This document shows positions 12,417-21,004 of a DNA stretch of 64,000 nucleotides, piece after piece. Every line of letters begins with the position of its first letter. The stretch's first letter is position 1. The translations under genes and the position numbers were made by a program. Source of the stretch: Pseudomonas nitroreducens NBRC 12694 (GTDB lineage Bacteria; Pseudomonadota; Gammaproteobacteria; Pseudomonadales; Pseudomonadaceae); assembly GCF_002091755.1 (NCBI RefSeq), contig NZ_BDAI01000005.1, positions 62,001 through 126,000 on the forward strand. The letters run 5' to 3'. The notes under the pieces are model-generated. The model was given only the letters and a program-made list of their open reading frames with translations. It searched no databases and was not told the origin of the DNA.

Positions 12417-14093
12417 ATGTTGGTTCATCTGTCCGTTCACAATTACGCCATCGTCGAGCACCTCGATCTCGAGCTCGCCGCCGGCATGACCGTGATCACC
12501 GGCGAAACCGGCGCCGGCAAGTCGATCATGCTCGACGCCCTCGGCCTTGCCCTGGGCGACCGTGCCGACAGCGGCGTGGTACGCCCCGGCTGCGACAAGG
12601 CCGACATTCTCGCCAGCTTCGATGTCAGCGCGATTGCCGAAGCCCGCGACTGGCTCGCAGAGCGCGACCTGGAACAGGATGGCCCGTGCATCCTGCGCCG
12701 GGTGATCACCGCCGAAGGTCGCTCCCGCGCCTACATCAATGGCACACCCTGCCCACTCGGTGACCTCAAGCACCTGGGCGAACTGCTGATCGACATCCAC
12801 AGCCAGCACGAACACCAGTCGCTGCTCAAGGCCGATACCCACCGCCGCCTGCTCGACGAATTTGCCGGCAGCCAGGATCTGGCGCGCCAGGTGCACCTCG
12901 CCGCGCAACGCTGGAAGCAGACCCACCAGGAACTGGACCGCCTGTCACGCAACGGTGACGAACAGCGCGCTCGTCATCAGTTGCTCAGCTATCAGCTGGA
13001 AGAACTGGAGAATCTCGGCCTGGGTGACAATGAACTGGAGGCTCTGGAAGCCGAACACAAGACCCAGAGCAACGCCGGCAGCCTGATCGCCGCCTGCCGC
13101 CAGGTGGTCGAACTGTGCAGCGAAAACGACGCCGGCAATGTGCTGTCGGCGCTGACTTCCAGTCTCAATCGGCTCACCGCCTTCCAGAGCCAGCCAATCG
13201 CCTTGAGCGAAGCGGTGAACCTGCTGTCCAGCGCGCAAATACAGGTGGAGGAAGCTATCGGCGAACTGAACCGTTTCGTCGACCACTTCGACGCCGACCC
13301 CCTGCGCCTGCAGCAGCTGGAAGAGCGCATGGATGCTATCTATAGCCTCGCCCGCAAGCACCGCGTGCAGCCCCACGAACTACAGGATCTGCAACAACGC
13401 CTGCTGGACGAGCTGGAAGCGCTGAATGCCGACGACGAAGCCGTCGACCGCCTGGGCGAAGAGCTCGCCGCCTACGCTCGTCATTACCAGGAGAAAGCTG
13501 CAGAGCTCAGCCAACTTCGTCGCGCCGCCGCACCACAACTGGCCAAGGCCGTGGAAGTGGAAATGCAGCGCCTGGGGATGCCTGGGGGCCGCTTCTCCAT
13601 CGATTTGCGCGACGCCACCTCCGATGAGCCTCAGGTGAACGGCCTGGAACAGCTGGAATTCCTGGTCAGCGCCAACCCCGGCCAACCCATGAAAGGCCTG
13701 GCGAAAGTCGCCTCGGGCGGTGAGCTGTCGCGCATCAGCCTGGCCATCCAGGTGATCACCGCGCAGACCTCGCGCATTCCCACCCTGGTCTTCGACGAGG
13801 TGGACGTTGGCATCGGTGGCCCCACCGCCGAAGTGGTCGGCCAGTTGCTGCGCCGCCTCGGCGATCGCGGCCAGGTGCTGACCGTCACCCACCTGCCGCA
13901 GGTCGCCGCACAGGGCCACCAGCACCTGTTCGTGCACAAGGACCGCGACACCAGCGAAACCCGCACCGCCGTGGCCAACCTGAAAAAAGCCGAACGCATC
14001 GAGGAAGTCGCCCGCATGCTCGGCGGCGTCGACCTGACCAAGGAGTCCCTGGCCCACGCGCGCAAGATGGTGGACTCCGCCGTGCAGGATTGA
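12417..14093 (+). CDS. recN: DNA repair protein RecN
   Basis: RecN is an SMC-like ATPase acting early in double-strand break repair. The 558-aa protein has the N-terminal ABC head with Walker A GETGAGKS at 29-36, a central coiled-coil (about 150-370), and the C-terminal head with the signature LAKVASGGELSRISLA and Walker B TLVFDEVDVGIGG. The chosen ATG lies just downstream of a LexA box and matches the family start MLVHLSVHNYAIVEHL. It ends at a terminator shared with fur. Confidence 0.97.
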   Translation: MLVHLSVHNYAIVEHLDLELAAGMTVITGETGAGKSIMLDALGLALGDRADSGVVRPGCDKADILASFDVSAIAEARDWLAERDLEQDGPCILRRVITAEGRSRAYINGTPCPLGDLKHLGELLIDIHSQHEHQSLLKADTHRRLLDEFAGSQDLARQVHLAAQRWKQTHQELDRLSRNGDEQRARHQLLSYQLEELENLGLGDNELEALEAEHKTQSNAGSLIAACRQVVELCSENDAGNVLSALTSSLNRLTAFQSQPIALSEAVNLLSSAQIQVEEAIGELNRFVDHFDADPLRLQQLEERMDAIYSLARKHRVQPHELQDLQQRLLDELEALNADDEAVDRLGEELAAYARHYQEKAAELSQLRRAAAPQLAKAVEVEMQRLGMPGGRFSIDLRDATSDEPQVNGLEQLEFLVSANPGQPMKGLAKVASGGELSRISLAIQVITAQTSRIPTLVFDEVDVGIGGPTAEVVGQLLRRLGDRGQVLTVTHLPQVAAQGHQHLFVHKDRDTSETRTAVANLKKAERIEEVARMLGGVDLTKESLAHARKMVDSAVQD

Positions 14094-14124
14094 CCCCTTT
14101 CTTGGAAGGAGCGAGCACAAACGA

Positions 14125-14150
14125 AAACGGCGACCCGAGGGTCGCCGTTT
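14125..14150. terminator. Bidirectional terminator between recN and fur
   Basis: An 11-bp perfect stem (14125-14135 with 14140-14150) with loop CGAG, flanked by A and T runs, lies between the convergent 3' ends of recN and fur. Confidence 0.85.
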
Positions 14151-14166
14151 CTGCATCTGCGTACGC

Positions 14167-14571
14167 TTACTTCTTCTTGCGCACGTAGAGCACCAGGTTG
14201 TGATCGACGAGCTCGAAGCCGCGCTCCTTGACGATCTCTTTCTGGCGTTTCTCGATTTCAGAGTCCATGAACTCGATGACTTCGCCGGTGTCGACGCAGA
14301 CCATGTGGTCATGGTGACCGCTGTCGGCCAGCTCGAAGACGGCATGGCCGCCGTCGAAGTTGTGGCGCACCACCAGGCCGGCGGCTTCGAACTGGGTCAG
14401 GACGCGGTAGACGGTGGCCAGACCGACGTCTTCACCCGCCTCCATCAGCGCCTTGTAAACATCCTCTGCGCTCATATGGCGCTGCTCGGCGGAGTCGAGC
14501 ATCTGGAGGATCTTGACGCGCGGCAGCGTGACCTTGAGTCCGGCTTTGCGCAGTTCGCTATTTTCAACCAT
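14167..14571 (-). CDS. fur: Ferric uptake regulator Fur
   Basis: Fur is the Fe2+-dependent repressor of iron uptake genes. The 134-aa sequence begins MVENSELRKAGLKVTLPRVK, has a winged-helix DNA-binding domain (1-83) and a dimerisation/metal domain with the HHDHMVC-type metal site and the C-terminal tail VLYVRKKK. The Pseudomonas form lacks the extra C-terminal cysteine pair of E. coli Fur, as here. The start at 14571 is fixed by the family start; the frame stays open upstream into bamE. It diverges from bamE with overlapping promoter space. Confidence 0.97.
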   Translation of the reverse strand: MVENSELRKAGLKVTLPRVKILQMLDSAEQRHMSAEDVYKALMEAGEDVGLATVYRVLTQFEAAGLVVRHNFDGGHAVFELADSGHHDHMVCVDTGEVIEFMDSEIEKRQKEIVKERGFELVDHNLVLYVRKKK

Positions 14572-14667
14572 GTGTGCTTTCTCGCCGCGGAATGCTTCGC
14601 AGCACCCCTCAATACAGGTATGATCGGGATTTCGTCGCTCAGCCAAGATAGTGGAAGTCACCCCTTG

Positions 14668-15204
14668 ATGCAAAACGCCAAGCTCATGCTGACCAGTCTC
14701 GCTTTCGGGCTGGGACTCGCCGCACTCGCCGGTTGCTCGTTCCCGGGGGTCTACAAGATCGATATCCAGCAGGGCAACGTTGTAACGCAGGATATGATAG
14801 ACCAGTTGAAGCCCGGAATGACCCGACGCCAAGTGCGGTTTATCATGGGCAACCCGTTGATCGTGGATACTTTCCACCCCAATCGCTGGGATTACCTGTA
14901 CAGCATCCAGCCCGGCGGCGGTCAGCGCCAGCAGGAGCGGATGAGCCTGTATTTCGGCCAGAACGACCAGTTGGTCGGCCTGAACGGTGACTTCATGCCT
15001 GGCGTCAGTCGCGACGAATCGATCCTCGGCAAGGACGGCGTCACCCCGCCACTGGCCCCGGAAGCGCCTCAGCAGCAGCCCGAGCAACCCAAGGAGCAAC
15101 CGGCCAAGCCCGGCTCCGTGGAAGAGCAGATCCAGAAGGAAGTCGATCAGGTGGAAACCGTACCGATCCCGACTCCGGAACCGCTGGACAAGAATCCGCA
15201 GTAA
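14668..15204 (+). CDS. bamE: Outer membrane lipoprotein BamE / OmlA
   Basis: BamE is a lipoprotein subunit of the BAM complex that inserts beta-barrel proteins into the outer membrane. The 178-aa protein has a lipoprotein signal ending LAALAGC (Cys23 lipidated) and the SmpA/OmlA domain (about 30-110) with the conserved QGNVVTQDMIDQLKPGMTRRQVRFIMGNP. A proline/glutamine-rich tail longer than in E. coli follows (about 125-178), as is usual in Pseudomonas. It diverges from fur. Confidence 0.95.
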   Translation: MQNAKLMLTSLAFGLGLAALAGCSFPGVYKIDIQQGNVVTQDMIDQLKPGMTRRQVRFIMGNPLIVDTFHPNRWDYLYSIQPGGGQRQQERMSLYFGQNDQLVGLNGDFMPGVSRDESILGKDGVTPPLAPEAPQQQPEQPKEQPAKPGSVEEQIQKEVDQVETVPIPTPEPLDKNPQ

Positions 15205-15215
15205 GGGATTCGTGC

Positions 15216-15253
15216 CAACAAAAAAGCCCGGCCAATGCCGGGCTTTTTTGTTG
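15216..15253. terminator. Bidirectional terminator between bamE and rnfH
   Basis: A long perfect inverted repeat (17-bp arms, loop CAAT) has AAAAAA and TTTTTT on its sides. It can end bamE transcription on the plus strand and the ratA-rnfH unit on the minus strand. Confidence 0.92.
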
Positions 15254-15276
15254 CCCGTGGTTTCGTCACCGAAGTA

Positions 15277-15585
15277 TCAGCCGCGCGCCGCCTTGGCTCT
15301 CGCCGCGCGCTGCTTGCGCACTTCCTTGGGATCGGCGATCAGCGGGCGATAGATTTCTACCCGCTCCCCTTCTTCCAGCACGCGCTCGTCGGGCCTGGCC
15401 ACTACCTTGCCGAAGATGCCCAGCGGACAGCTCTGCACATCCAGATCGGGAAAATGAGCGGAAATATCCGACAGCGCCACCGCCTCGCGCATCCGAGTGC
15501 CACGGGGAACACTCAGGCGCAGCAGCATCTGCTTTTCCGGCAAGGCATAGACCACCTCGATGGCGATACTCGCGGATTCAACCAT
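15277..15585 (-). CDS. rnfH: RnfH-family protein (UPF0125)
   Basis: This is a 102-aa ubiquitin-like beta-grasp protein of the RnfH family. The usual family features are present: IAIEVVYALPEKQMLLRLSVPRGT, then CPLGIFGKVVARPDERVLEEGERVEIYRPLIADPKE. A basic tail ends the protein. It acts as the partner of the RatA-like gene: its ATG overlaps the ratA stop by 8 bases, which implies coupled translation. In E. coli the pair is ratA-ratB. Its biochemical role is not settled. Confidence 0.92.
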   Translation of the reverse strand: MVESASIAIEVVYALPEKQMLLRLSVPRGTRMREAVALSDISAHFPDLDVQSCPLGIFGKVVARPDERVLEEGERVEIYRPLIADPKEVRKQRAARAKAARG

Positions 15586-16012
15586 GCAGCTGCTTGGCAC
15601 GCTGGCAGAAGGCGTCGACCATGGTGTTCGCTGCCTGGGTGAACAGCGGGCCGAGCGTGGCTTTCACCAGCGCTCCGGCGTAGTCGAAGGTCAGGTCCAG
15701 GGAAATCTTGCAGGCCTTGTCACCCAGCGCCTTGAAGGTCCACACGCCATGCAGCTGGGTGAACGGCCCCTCCTCGAGGTTCATCTCGATGCTCTGCCCC
15801 GGCACCAGCACGTTACGGGTGGTGAAGCGCTGGGTAATGCTGCCCTTGGCCACGGTCAGCTCGGCGCGCATGGCCGTATCGCTTTCCGCCAGTACGGTGG
15901 AAGCCGAACACCAGGGCAGGAACTCCGGGTAGCGCGCCACATCGTTGACCAGGTCGTACAGCGCCTTCGCCGGATAGGGCAGCAGGGCCGAACGCTGGAT
16001 ATGCGTGCTCAT
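15578..16012 (-). CDS. ratA: RatA-like START/SRPBCC-domain protein (Coq10 family)
   Basis: The 144-aa protein is a single polyketide cyclase/START-like domain. Family segments include ALYDLVNDVARYPEFLPWCSAS at the N-terminus and GALVKATLGPLFTQAANTMVDAFCQRA at the C-terminal helix. The family includes E. coli RatA, reported to block 70S assembly, and Coq10, a ubiquinone-binding protein; either role is possible. The start at 16012 has GAGAAA upstream. It is the first gene of the ratA-rnfH pair and diverges from smpB. Confidence 0.92.
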   Translation of the reverse strand: MSTHIQRSALLPYPAKALYDLVNDVARYPEFLPWCSASTVLAESDTAMRAELTVAKGSITQRFTTRNVLVPGQSIEMNLEEGPFTQLHGVWTFKALGDKACKISLDLTFDYAGALVKATLGPLFTQAANTMVDAFCQRAKQLHG

Positions 16013-16173
16013 AGATTTCTCGCTTTGTGTTGTGGGGCATCTGACCGACATCTGACCGGACAGCAGCGCCCTCTGATCAAAAAAACAGCGCGCATTCTCC
16101 GAGATTAGCCACGCACCCTCAAGCTTGCATGCCGTCGCATGCTGTCCCGATAGCGGCGCGGCGAGTGACTCCC

Positions 16174-16179
16174 TATAAT
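16174..16179 (+). promoter_or_regulatory. TATAAT -10 element directly upstream of smpB
   Basis: A perfect TATAAT ends 9 bases before the smpB ATG. If used, transcription would start only about 3 bases before the start codon, giving a nearly leaderless mRNA. No good -35 lies at the standard distance. Confidence 0.45.
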
Positions 16180-16188
16180 GCGCGGCCT

Positions 16189-16668
16189 ATGGCTAAACAG
16201 AAGAAACACCCTTCGGGGACCATCGCGCAGAACAAGAAGGCTCTGCACGACTACTTCATCGAGCAGCGCTTCGAGGCAGGCATCGCCCTGGCCGGCTGGG
16301 AAGTGAAAAGCCTGCGCGCCGGCAAGGCGCAGCTGGTGGACAGCTACGTGCTGCTCAAGGATGGCGAGGCCTGGCTGCTCGGCAGTCACATCACGCCGCT
16401 GACCACTGCCAGCACCCACGTCATCGCCGACCCGGTGCGCACGCGCAAGCTGCTGCTGCACAAGCGCGAGCTGGGCAAGCTGTTCGGCGCCGTGCAGCAG
16501 AAGGGCTACGCCTGCGTTGCGCTGTCGATGTACTGGAAGAAGCACCTGATCAAGTGCGAGATCGCACTGGCCAAGGGCAAGAAAGAGTACGACAAGCGCG
16601 GCACCGAGAAGGAGCGCGACTCCGACCGGGAAATCCAGCGCGCCATTCGTCACGGCAAGGACGACTGA
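16189..16668 (+). CDS. smpB: SsrA-binding protein SmpB
   Basis: SmpB binds tmRNA and places it in the A site of stalled ribosomes for trans-translation. The 159-aa protein has the oligonucleotide-binding barrel (about 10-125: KKALHDYFIEQRFEAGIALAGWEVKS) and the basic C-terminal tail (KGKKEYDKRGTEKERDSDREI) that enters the mRNA channel. The start at 16189 (MAKQKKHPSG) is the family start; there is no Shine-Dalgarno upstream. Its RNA partner ssrA lies in the same window at 32.1 kb. Confidence 0.97.
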   Translation: MAKQKKHPSGTIAQNKKALHDYFIEQRFEAGIALAGWEVKSLRAGKAQLVDSYVLLKDGEAWLLGSHITPLTTASTHVIADPVRTRKLLLHKRELGKLFGAVQQKGYACVALSMYWKKHLIKCEIALAKGKKEYDKRGTEKERDSDREIQRAIRHGKDD

Positions 16669-16704
16669 GCCTCCAAGCGCCCTCCTGCGAGGGCGCGTTG
16701 CCGG

Positions 16705-17481
16705 TCAAGCGTCCACCGCGCCCTGGCGTCGCTGCGCGCGTTGCAGGCGCAATTCCTTCGCCTGCACCTCGGCCAGCACTTCCTGCACGTAGTCGATATG
16801 CCGCTGGGAAATCTCCCGCGCCGCTTCCGCGTGCCCGCCAATAATCGCCTCGTACAACTCGCGGTGCTGACGCATCAGTTGCTCGCGCGTCTCGTCACGC
16901 TGTGCGTACATCCCGCCGATATTGGTCACCACATTGCGCTTGAGCAAATCGAACAGGCCACGAATGGTGTGCAGCAGCACGGCGTTGTGGCTGGCCTCGG
17001 CGATGGCCAGATGGAACGCCGCGTCCGCCGCCCCCTCCTCCGCACGACTGACCTTGCCCACCCGCAGATAGCAATCCTGCAGCGTATCGAAGGACTGCTT
17101 CAGGCGCTGGTGATCCACCTCGGTTGCACGCAACGCCGCGTAATAGGCGCAGGAGCCTTCCAGGGTGTGGCGGAACTCCAGCAGATCGCGCTGTGCCTCC
17201 GGATTGCTTTCCAGCAGGTGCAGCAGCGGATCGCTGAACATGGAGCCCAACCCCTCGCTGACATAGTTGCCTCCGCCCTGGCGACTGACCAGCAGCCCCT
17301 TGGCGCCGAGCTTCTGGATCGCCTCGCGCAGTGAGGGCCGCGACACGCCGAACTGCTCGGCCAGCACGCGCTCGGCGGGCAAGCGCTCGCCGGCCTTGAG
17401 AGTGCCCTCGAGGATCATCGCTTCCAGCCGCTCGACGATGTCGTCCGACAAACGGCGCTGCTTGACCTGACCAAAACTCAT
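16705..17481 (-). CDS. lldR: FadR/GntR-type lactate regulator LldR
   Basis: LldR represses the lactate utilisation operon in the absence of lactate. The 258-aa protein has an N-terminal GntR winged-helix (about 10-75: ERLPAERVLAEQFGVSRPSLREAI) and an FCD ligand domain with the metal-binding His residues (HLAIAEASHN, RQHRELYEAI, RHIDYVQEV). It diverges from lldP, with a clear palindromic operator between them. The window has no separate lldR copy elsewhere. Confidence 0.95.
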   Translation of the reverse strand: MSFGQVKQRRLSDDIVERLEAMILEGTLKAGERLPAERVLAEQFGVSRPSLREAIQKLGAKGLLVSRQGGGNYVSEGLGSMFSDPLLHLLESNPEAQRDLLEFRHTLEGSCAYYAALRATEVDHQRLKQSFDTLQDCYLRVGKVSRAEEGAADAAFHLAIAEASHNAVLLHTIRGLFDLLKRNVVTNIGGMYAQRDETREQLMRQHRELYEAIIGGHAEAAREISQRHIDYVQEVLAEVQAKELRLQRAQRRQGAVDA

Positions 17482-17670
17482 CTTCGTGAACCCCCTCGCT
17501 CTCTCACTCTGAGCCGCGCTCCAGACGCGCTCTGCACAGCGCGCGGCAGCCTACCCAGTGGCGCCGCCGGCAACAAGACCAGCTCACGTTCCCGAGCGCC
17601 CTCGACAAAAGTCGCAGAGCAGCAAATTGACACGTCGCCAGCAGGGCTTTTACCCTGAGCGCTCAGCCTT

Positions 17671-17693
17671 GTAAATTGGTAATACCAATTTAC
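17671..17693. promoter_or_regulatory. LldR operator
   Basis: A near-perfect 23-bp palindrome has 11-base arms around a single central base. Its core AATTGGTAATACCAATT fits the known GntR/FadR LldR operator pattern AATTGGTxxTACCAATT. A second 12-bp palindrome, CTGAGCGCTCAG, lies at 17655-17666. Both sit in the 342-base lldR-lldP gap, where the operator can control both genes. Confidence 0.88.
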
Positions 17694-17823
17694 CGCAAGC
17701 TGGATTGCACCACAACATAAAGCCGCGATCAGTCGACCGTCTGCCCACGCGCCACAAGCGCACCGGAATCGCCCGACCGGCAACCAGGCCCTCCACCCAA
17801 AAACAATTAGGGAGCCAACACAG

Positions 17824-19503
17824 ATGCAAACCTGGCAGCAGATCTATACCCCGCTCGGCAGCCTCGGCCTGTCCGCGCTGGTCGCCGTCATCCCGATCGT
17901 GTTCTTCTTCCTCGCCCTCGCCGTGTTCCGCCTCAAGGGCCACGTCGCCGGCAGCATCACCCTCGCCCTTTCCGTCATCATCGCCATTGCCGCCTTCGGC
18001 ATGCCCGCCGACATGGCCATCGCCGCTGCCGGCTATGGCTTCGCCTACGGCCTGTGGCCGATCGCCTGGATCATCGTCGCGGCGGTGTTCCTCTACAAAC
18101 TCACGGTCAAGAGCGGCCAGTTCGAAGTGATCCGCAGCTCGGTGCTGTCGATCACCGGCGACCAGCGCCTGCAGGTGCTGCTGATTGGCTTCTCCTTCGG
18201 CGCGTTCCTTGAAGGTGCGGCGGGCTTCGGCGCACCGGTGGCAATCACTGCCGCCCTACTCGTCGGCCTGGGCTTCAACCCGCTGTACGCTGCCGGCCTG
18301 TGCCTGATCGCCAACACCGCGCCGGTGGCCTTCGGCGCCCTGGGCATCCCGATCATCGTGGCCGGCCAGGTCACCGGTATCGACGCCTTCAAGATCGGCG
18401 CCATGACCGGCCGCCAATTGCCGTTCCTGTCGATCCTCGTACCGTTCTGGCTGGTGTTCATGATGGACGGCTTCAAGGGCGTGAAGGAAACCTGGCCGGC
18501 CGCCCTGGTCGCCGGGGGCAGCTTCGCCATCACTCAGTACTTCACCTCCAACTTCATCGGCCCGGAACTGCCGGACATCACCTCCGCGCTGGTCAGCCTG
18601 ATTTCCCTGACCCTGTTCCTCAAGGTCTGGCAGCCGGCCAGCGAGCGTGCAGTGGTCGCTACCGCAGGTGGCGCGGCGGTCATGGGCAGCGGCAACGGCG
18701 CTCGCAGCACCGAACCGTCGCCCTACAGCTTCGGCGCAATCCTCAAAGCCTGGTCGCCCTTCCTGATACTGACCGTACTGGTCACCCTCTGGACCCTGAA
18801 GCCGTTCAAGGCGTTGTTCGCGCCGGGCGGCGCGCTGTATAGCCTGGTGTTCAACTTCTCCATCCCGCACCTGGACCAACTGGTGGTGAAAACCGCCCCC
18901 ATCGTCGCCAACCCGACGCCGATTGCCGCCGTGTTCAAGCTGGACCCGATTTCCGCCACCGGCACCGCGATCTTCCTCTCCGCCGTGATCTCGATGCTTG
19001 TTCTGCGGATCACTGCGAAAACTGGTCTGACCACCTTCAAGGAAACCCTGCTTGAGCTGAAGTGGCCGATTCTCTCCATCGGCATGGTGCTGGCCTTCGC
19101 CTTCGTCACCAACTACTCGGGCATGTCCACCACCCTGGCGCTGGTCCTGGCCGGCACCGGCGCAGCGTTCCCGTTCTTCTCGCCTTTCCTCGGCTGGCTG
19201 GGCGTGTTCCTCACCGGTTCGGATACCTCCTCCAACGCGCTGTTCAGCTCGCTGCAAGCCACCACCGCGCACCAGATCGGCGTCAACGACACCCTCCTGG
19301 TCGCGGCGAACACCAGCGGTGGCGTGACCGGCAAGATGATCTCGCCGCAGTCCATTGCCGTGGCCTGCGCCGCCACCGGCATGGTCGGCAAGGAGTCCGA
19401 CCTGTTCCGTTTCACCCTCAAGCACAGCCTGATGTTCGCCGCCATGGTGGGCCTGATCACCCTCGCGCAGGCGTACATCTTCACCGGCATGCTCGTGCAT
19501 TAA
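17824..19503 (+). CDS. lldP: L-lactate permease
   Basis: LldP imports lactate (and often glycolate) by proton symport across the inner membrane. The 559-aa length and about 13-14 hydrophobic segments fit the LctP family, as do the conserved FSFGAFLEGAAGFGAPVAITAALL and the C-terminal GSDTSSNALFSSLQ and SPQSIAVACAATGMVGKE segments. AGGGAG lies upstream of the ATG. It is the first gene of lldP-lldD-dld behind the LldR operator. Confidence 0.97.
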   Translation: MQTWQQIYTPLGSLGLSALVAVIPIVFFFLALAVFRLKGHVAGSITLALSVIIAIAAFGMPADMAIAAAGYGFAYGLWPIAWIIVAAVFLYKLTVKSGQFEVIRSSVLSITGDQRLQVLLIGFSFGAFLEGAAGFGAPVAITAALLVGLGFNPLYAAGLCLIANTAPVAFGALGIPIIVAGQVTGIDAFKIGAMTGRQLPFLSILVPFWLVFMMDGFKGVKETWPAALVAGGSFAITQYFTSNFIGPELPDITSALVSLISLTLFLKVWQPASERAVVATAGGAAVMGSGNGARSTEPSPYSFGAILKAWSPFLILTVLVTLWTLKPFKALFAPGGALYSLVFNFSIPHLDQLVVKTAPIVANPTPIAAVFKLDPISATGTAIFLSAVISMLVLRITAKTGLTTFKETLLELKWPILSIGMVLAFAFVTNYSGMSTTLALVLAGTGAAFPFFSPFLGWLGVFLTGSDTSSNALFSSLQATTAHQIGVNDTLLVAANTSGGVTGKMISPQSIAVACAATGMVGKESDLFRFTLKHSLMFAAMVGLITLAQAYIFTGMLVH

Positions 19504-19664
19504 GGGAGTCATCGCCGCCCCGTCGTTCACAGACAGAACGGCGGGGCGGCCGGCCCAGGCGCCACGCGATAGCTGCAACAAGCCCGGCAAAGCGTCTAGC
19601 TTGTTCAGGGTTCCTGCCGTCACCGTGACGCCTTAATCGACAGACCTTCAACGATGGGACGCCC

Positions 19665-20810
19665 ATGATCATTTCTGCCTCTACCGACTACCGCCCCGCG
19701 GCCCAACGCAAGCTGCCGCCGTTCCTCTTCCACTACGCCGACGGTGGCGCCTACGCCGAGCGCACCCTGCGCAACAACGTCGACGACCTGGCCAGCATCG
19801 CCCTGCGCCAGCGCGTGCTGAAGAACATGTCCGAACTGAGCCTGGAGACGAAGCTGTTCGACGAGACGTTGAGCATGCCCATCGCCCTGGCCCCGGTCGG
19901 CCTGACCGGCATGTACGCCCGGCGCGGTGAAGTACAGGCAGCCCGCGCAGCGGCCGCCAAAGGCATTCCCTTCACGCTGTCCACGGTGTCGGTCTGCCCT
20001 ATCGAGGAAGTCGCCCCGGCCATCGACCGCCCCATGTGGTTCCAGCTCTACGTGCTCAAGGACCGCGGCTTCATGCGCAACGCGCTGGAGCGCGCCAAGG
20101 CCGCCGGTGTGAAGACCCTGGTGTTCACCGTCGACATGCCGGTGCCCGGCGCCCGCTACCGCGACGCCCACTCCGGCATGAGCGGCCCGAACGCGCCGCT
20201 GCGCCGTGTCTGGCAGGCTATGACCCACCCGGCCTGGGCACTGGACGTCGGCCTGCTGGGCAAGCCCCATGATCTGGGCAACATCTCCAAGTACCGCGGC
20301 AACCCCACCGGCCTTGCCGACTATATCGGCTGGCTGGGCGCCAACTTCGACCCGTCGATTTCCTGGAAGGACCTGGAGTGGATCCGCGAGTTCTGGGACG
20401 GCCCGATGATCATCAAGGGCATCCTCGATCCGGAAGATGCCAAGGACGCGGTGAAATTCGGCGCCGACGGCATCGTCGTCTCCAACCACGGCGGCCGCCA
20501 GCTCGACGGCGTACTCTCCAGCGCCCGCGCCCTGCCGGCGATTGCCGATGCGGTGAAAGGCGACCTGAAGATCCTCGCCGACTCGGGCATCCGCAACGGC
20601 CTGGATGTGGTGCGCATGATCGCCCTGGGCGCGGACACTGTGCTCATTGGCCGCGCCTTCCTCTACGCCCTGGCCACCCACGGCGAGGCCGGCGTGAAGA
20701 ACTTGCTGGACCTGTTCGAGAAGGAAATGCGCGTGGCCATGGTGCTCACTGGCACCAAGACCATCGGCGAGATCACCCGTGATTCGCTGGTGCGCGAACT
20801 GGGCGCGTAA
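19665..20810 (+). CDS. lldD: L-lactate dehydrogenase (FMN, quinone-linked)
   Basis: LldD oxidises L-lactate to pyruvate and passes electrons to the quinone pool at the inner membrane. The 381-aa TIM-barrel protein belongs to the FMN-dependent alpha-hydroxyacid dehydrogenase family. The catalytic His is in VSNHGGRQLDG. The phosphate-binding segments LADSGIRNGLDVVRM and ALGADTVLIGRAFLYAL are present. It lies 161 bases after lldP in the lactate operon. Confidence 0.97.
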   Translation: MIISASTDYRPAAQRKLPPFLFHYADGGAYAERTLRNNVDDLASIALRQRVLKNMSELSLETKLFDETLSMPIALAPVGLTGMYARRGEVQAARAAAAKGIPFTLSTVSVCPIEEVAPAIDRPMWFQLYVLKDRGFMRNALERAKAAGVKTLVFTVDMPVPGARYRDAHSGMSGPNAPLRRVWQAMTHPAWALDVGLLGKPHDLGNISKYRGNPTGLADYIGWLGANFDPSISWKDLEWIREFWDGPMIIKGILDPEDAKDAVKFGADGIVVSNHGGRQLDGVLSSARALPAIADAVKGDLKILADSGIRNGLDVVRMIALGADTVLIGRAFLYALATHGEAGVKNLLDLFEKEMRVAMVLTGTKTIGEITRDSLVRELGA

Positions 20811-21004
20811 TCGCTCTTCGTAGCGCGCATAACCTGGAACGGGCTATGCGACGTTCCTGCGGTGTATGACGCTGGCGCGTTATACACCCTACGAGAGCGG
20901 TAGCCTGGGAGCATCCCGGCAAAAAGCGCACCTTGTGTACGCAAAAAAAGAACACCGATGGGCCGTCCAGCGGCCCACGCTCACCGATGATGAATGGAGC
21001 TGCC

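Noticed and set aside
17478..17783. 101-codon minus frame in the lldR-lldP gap
   Set aside because: It crosses the LldR operator and promoter region and has no family; it is not a gene.
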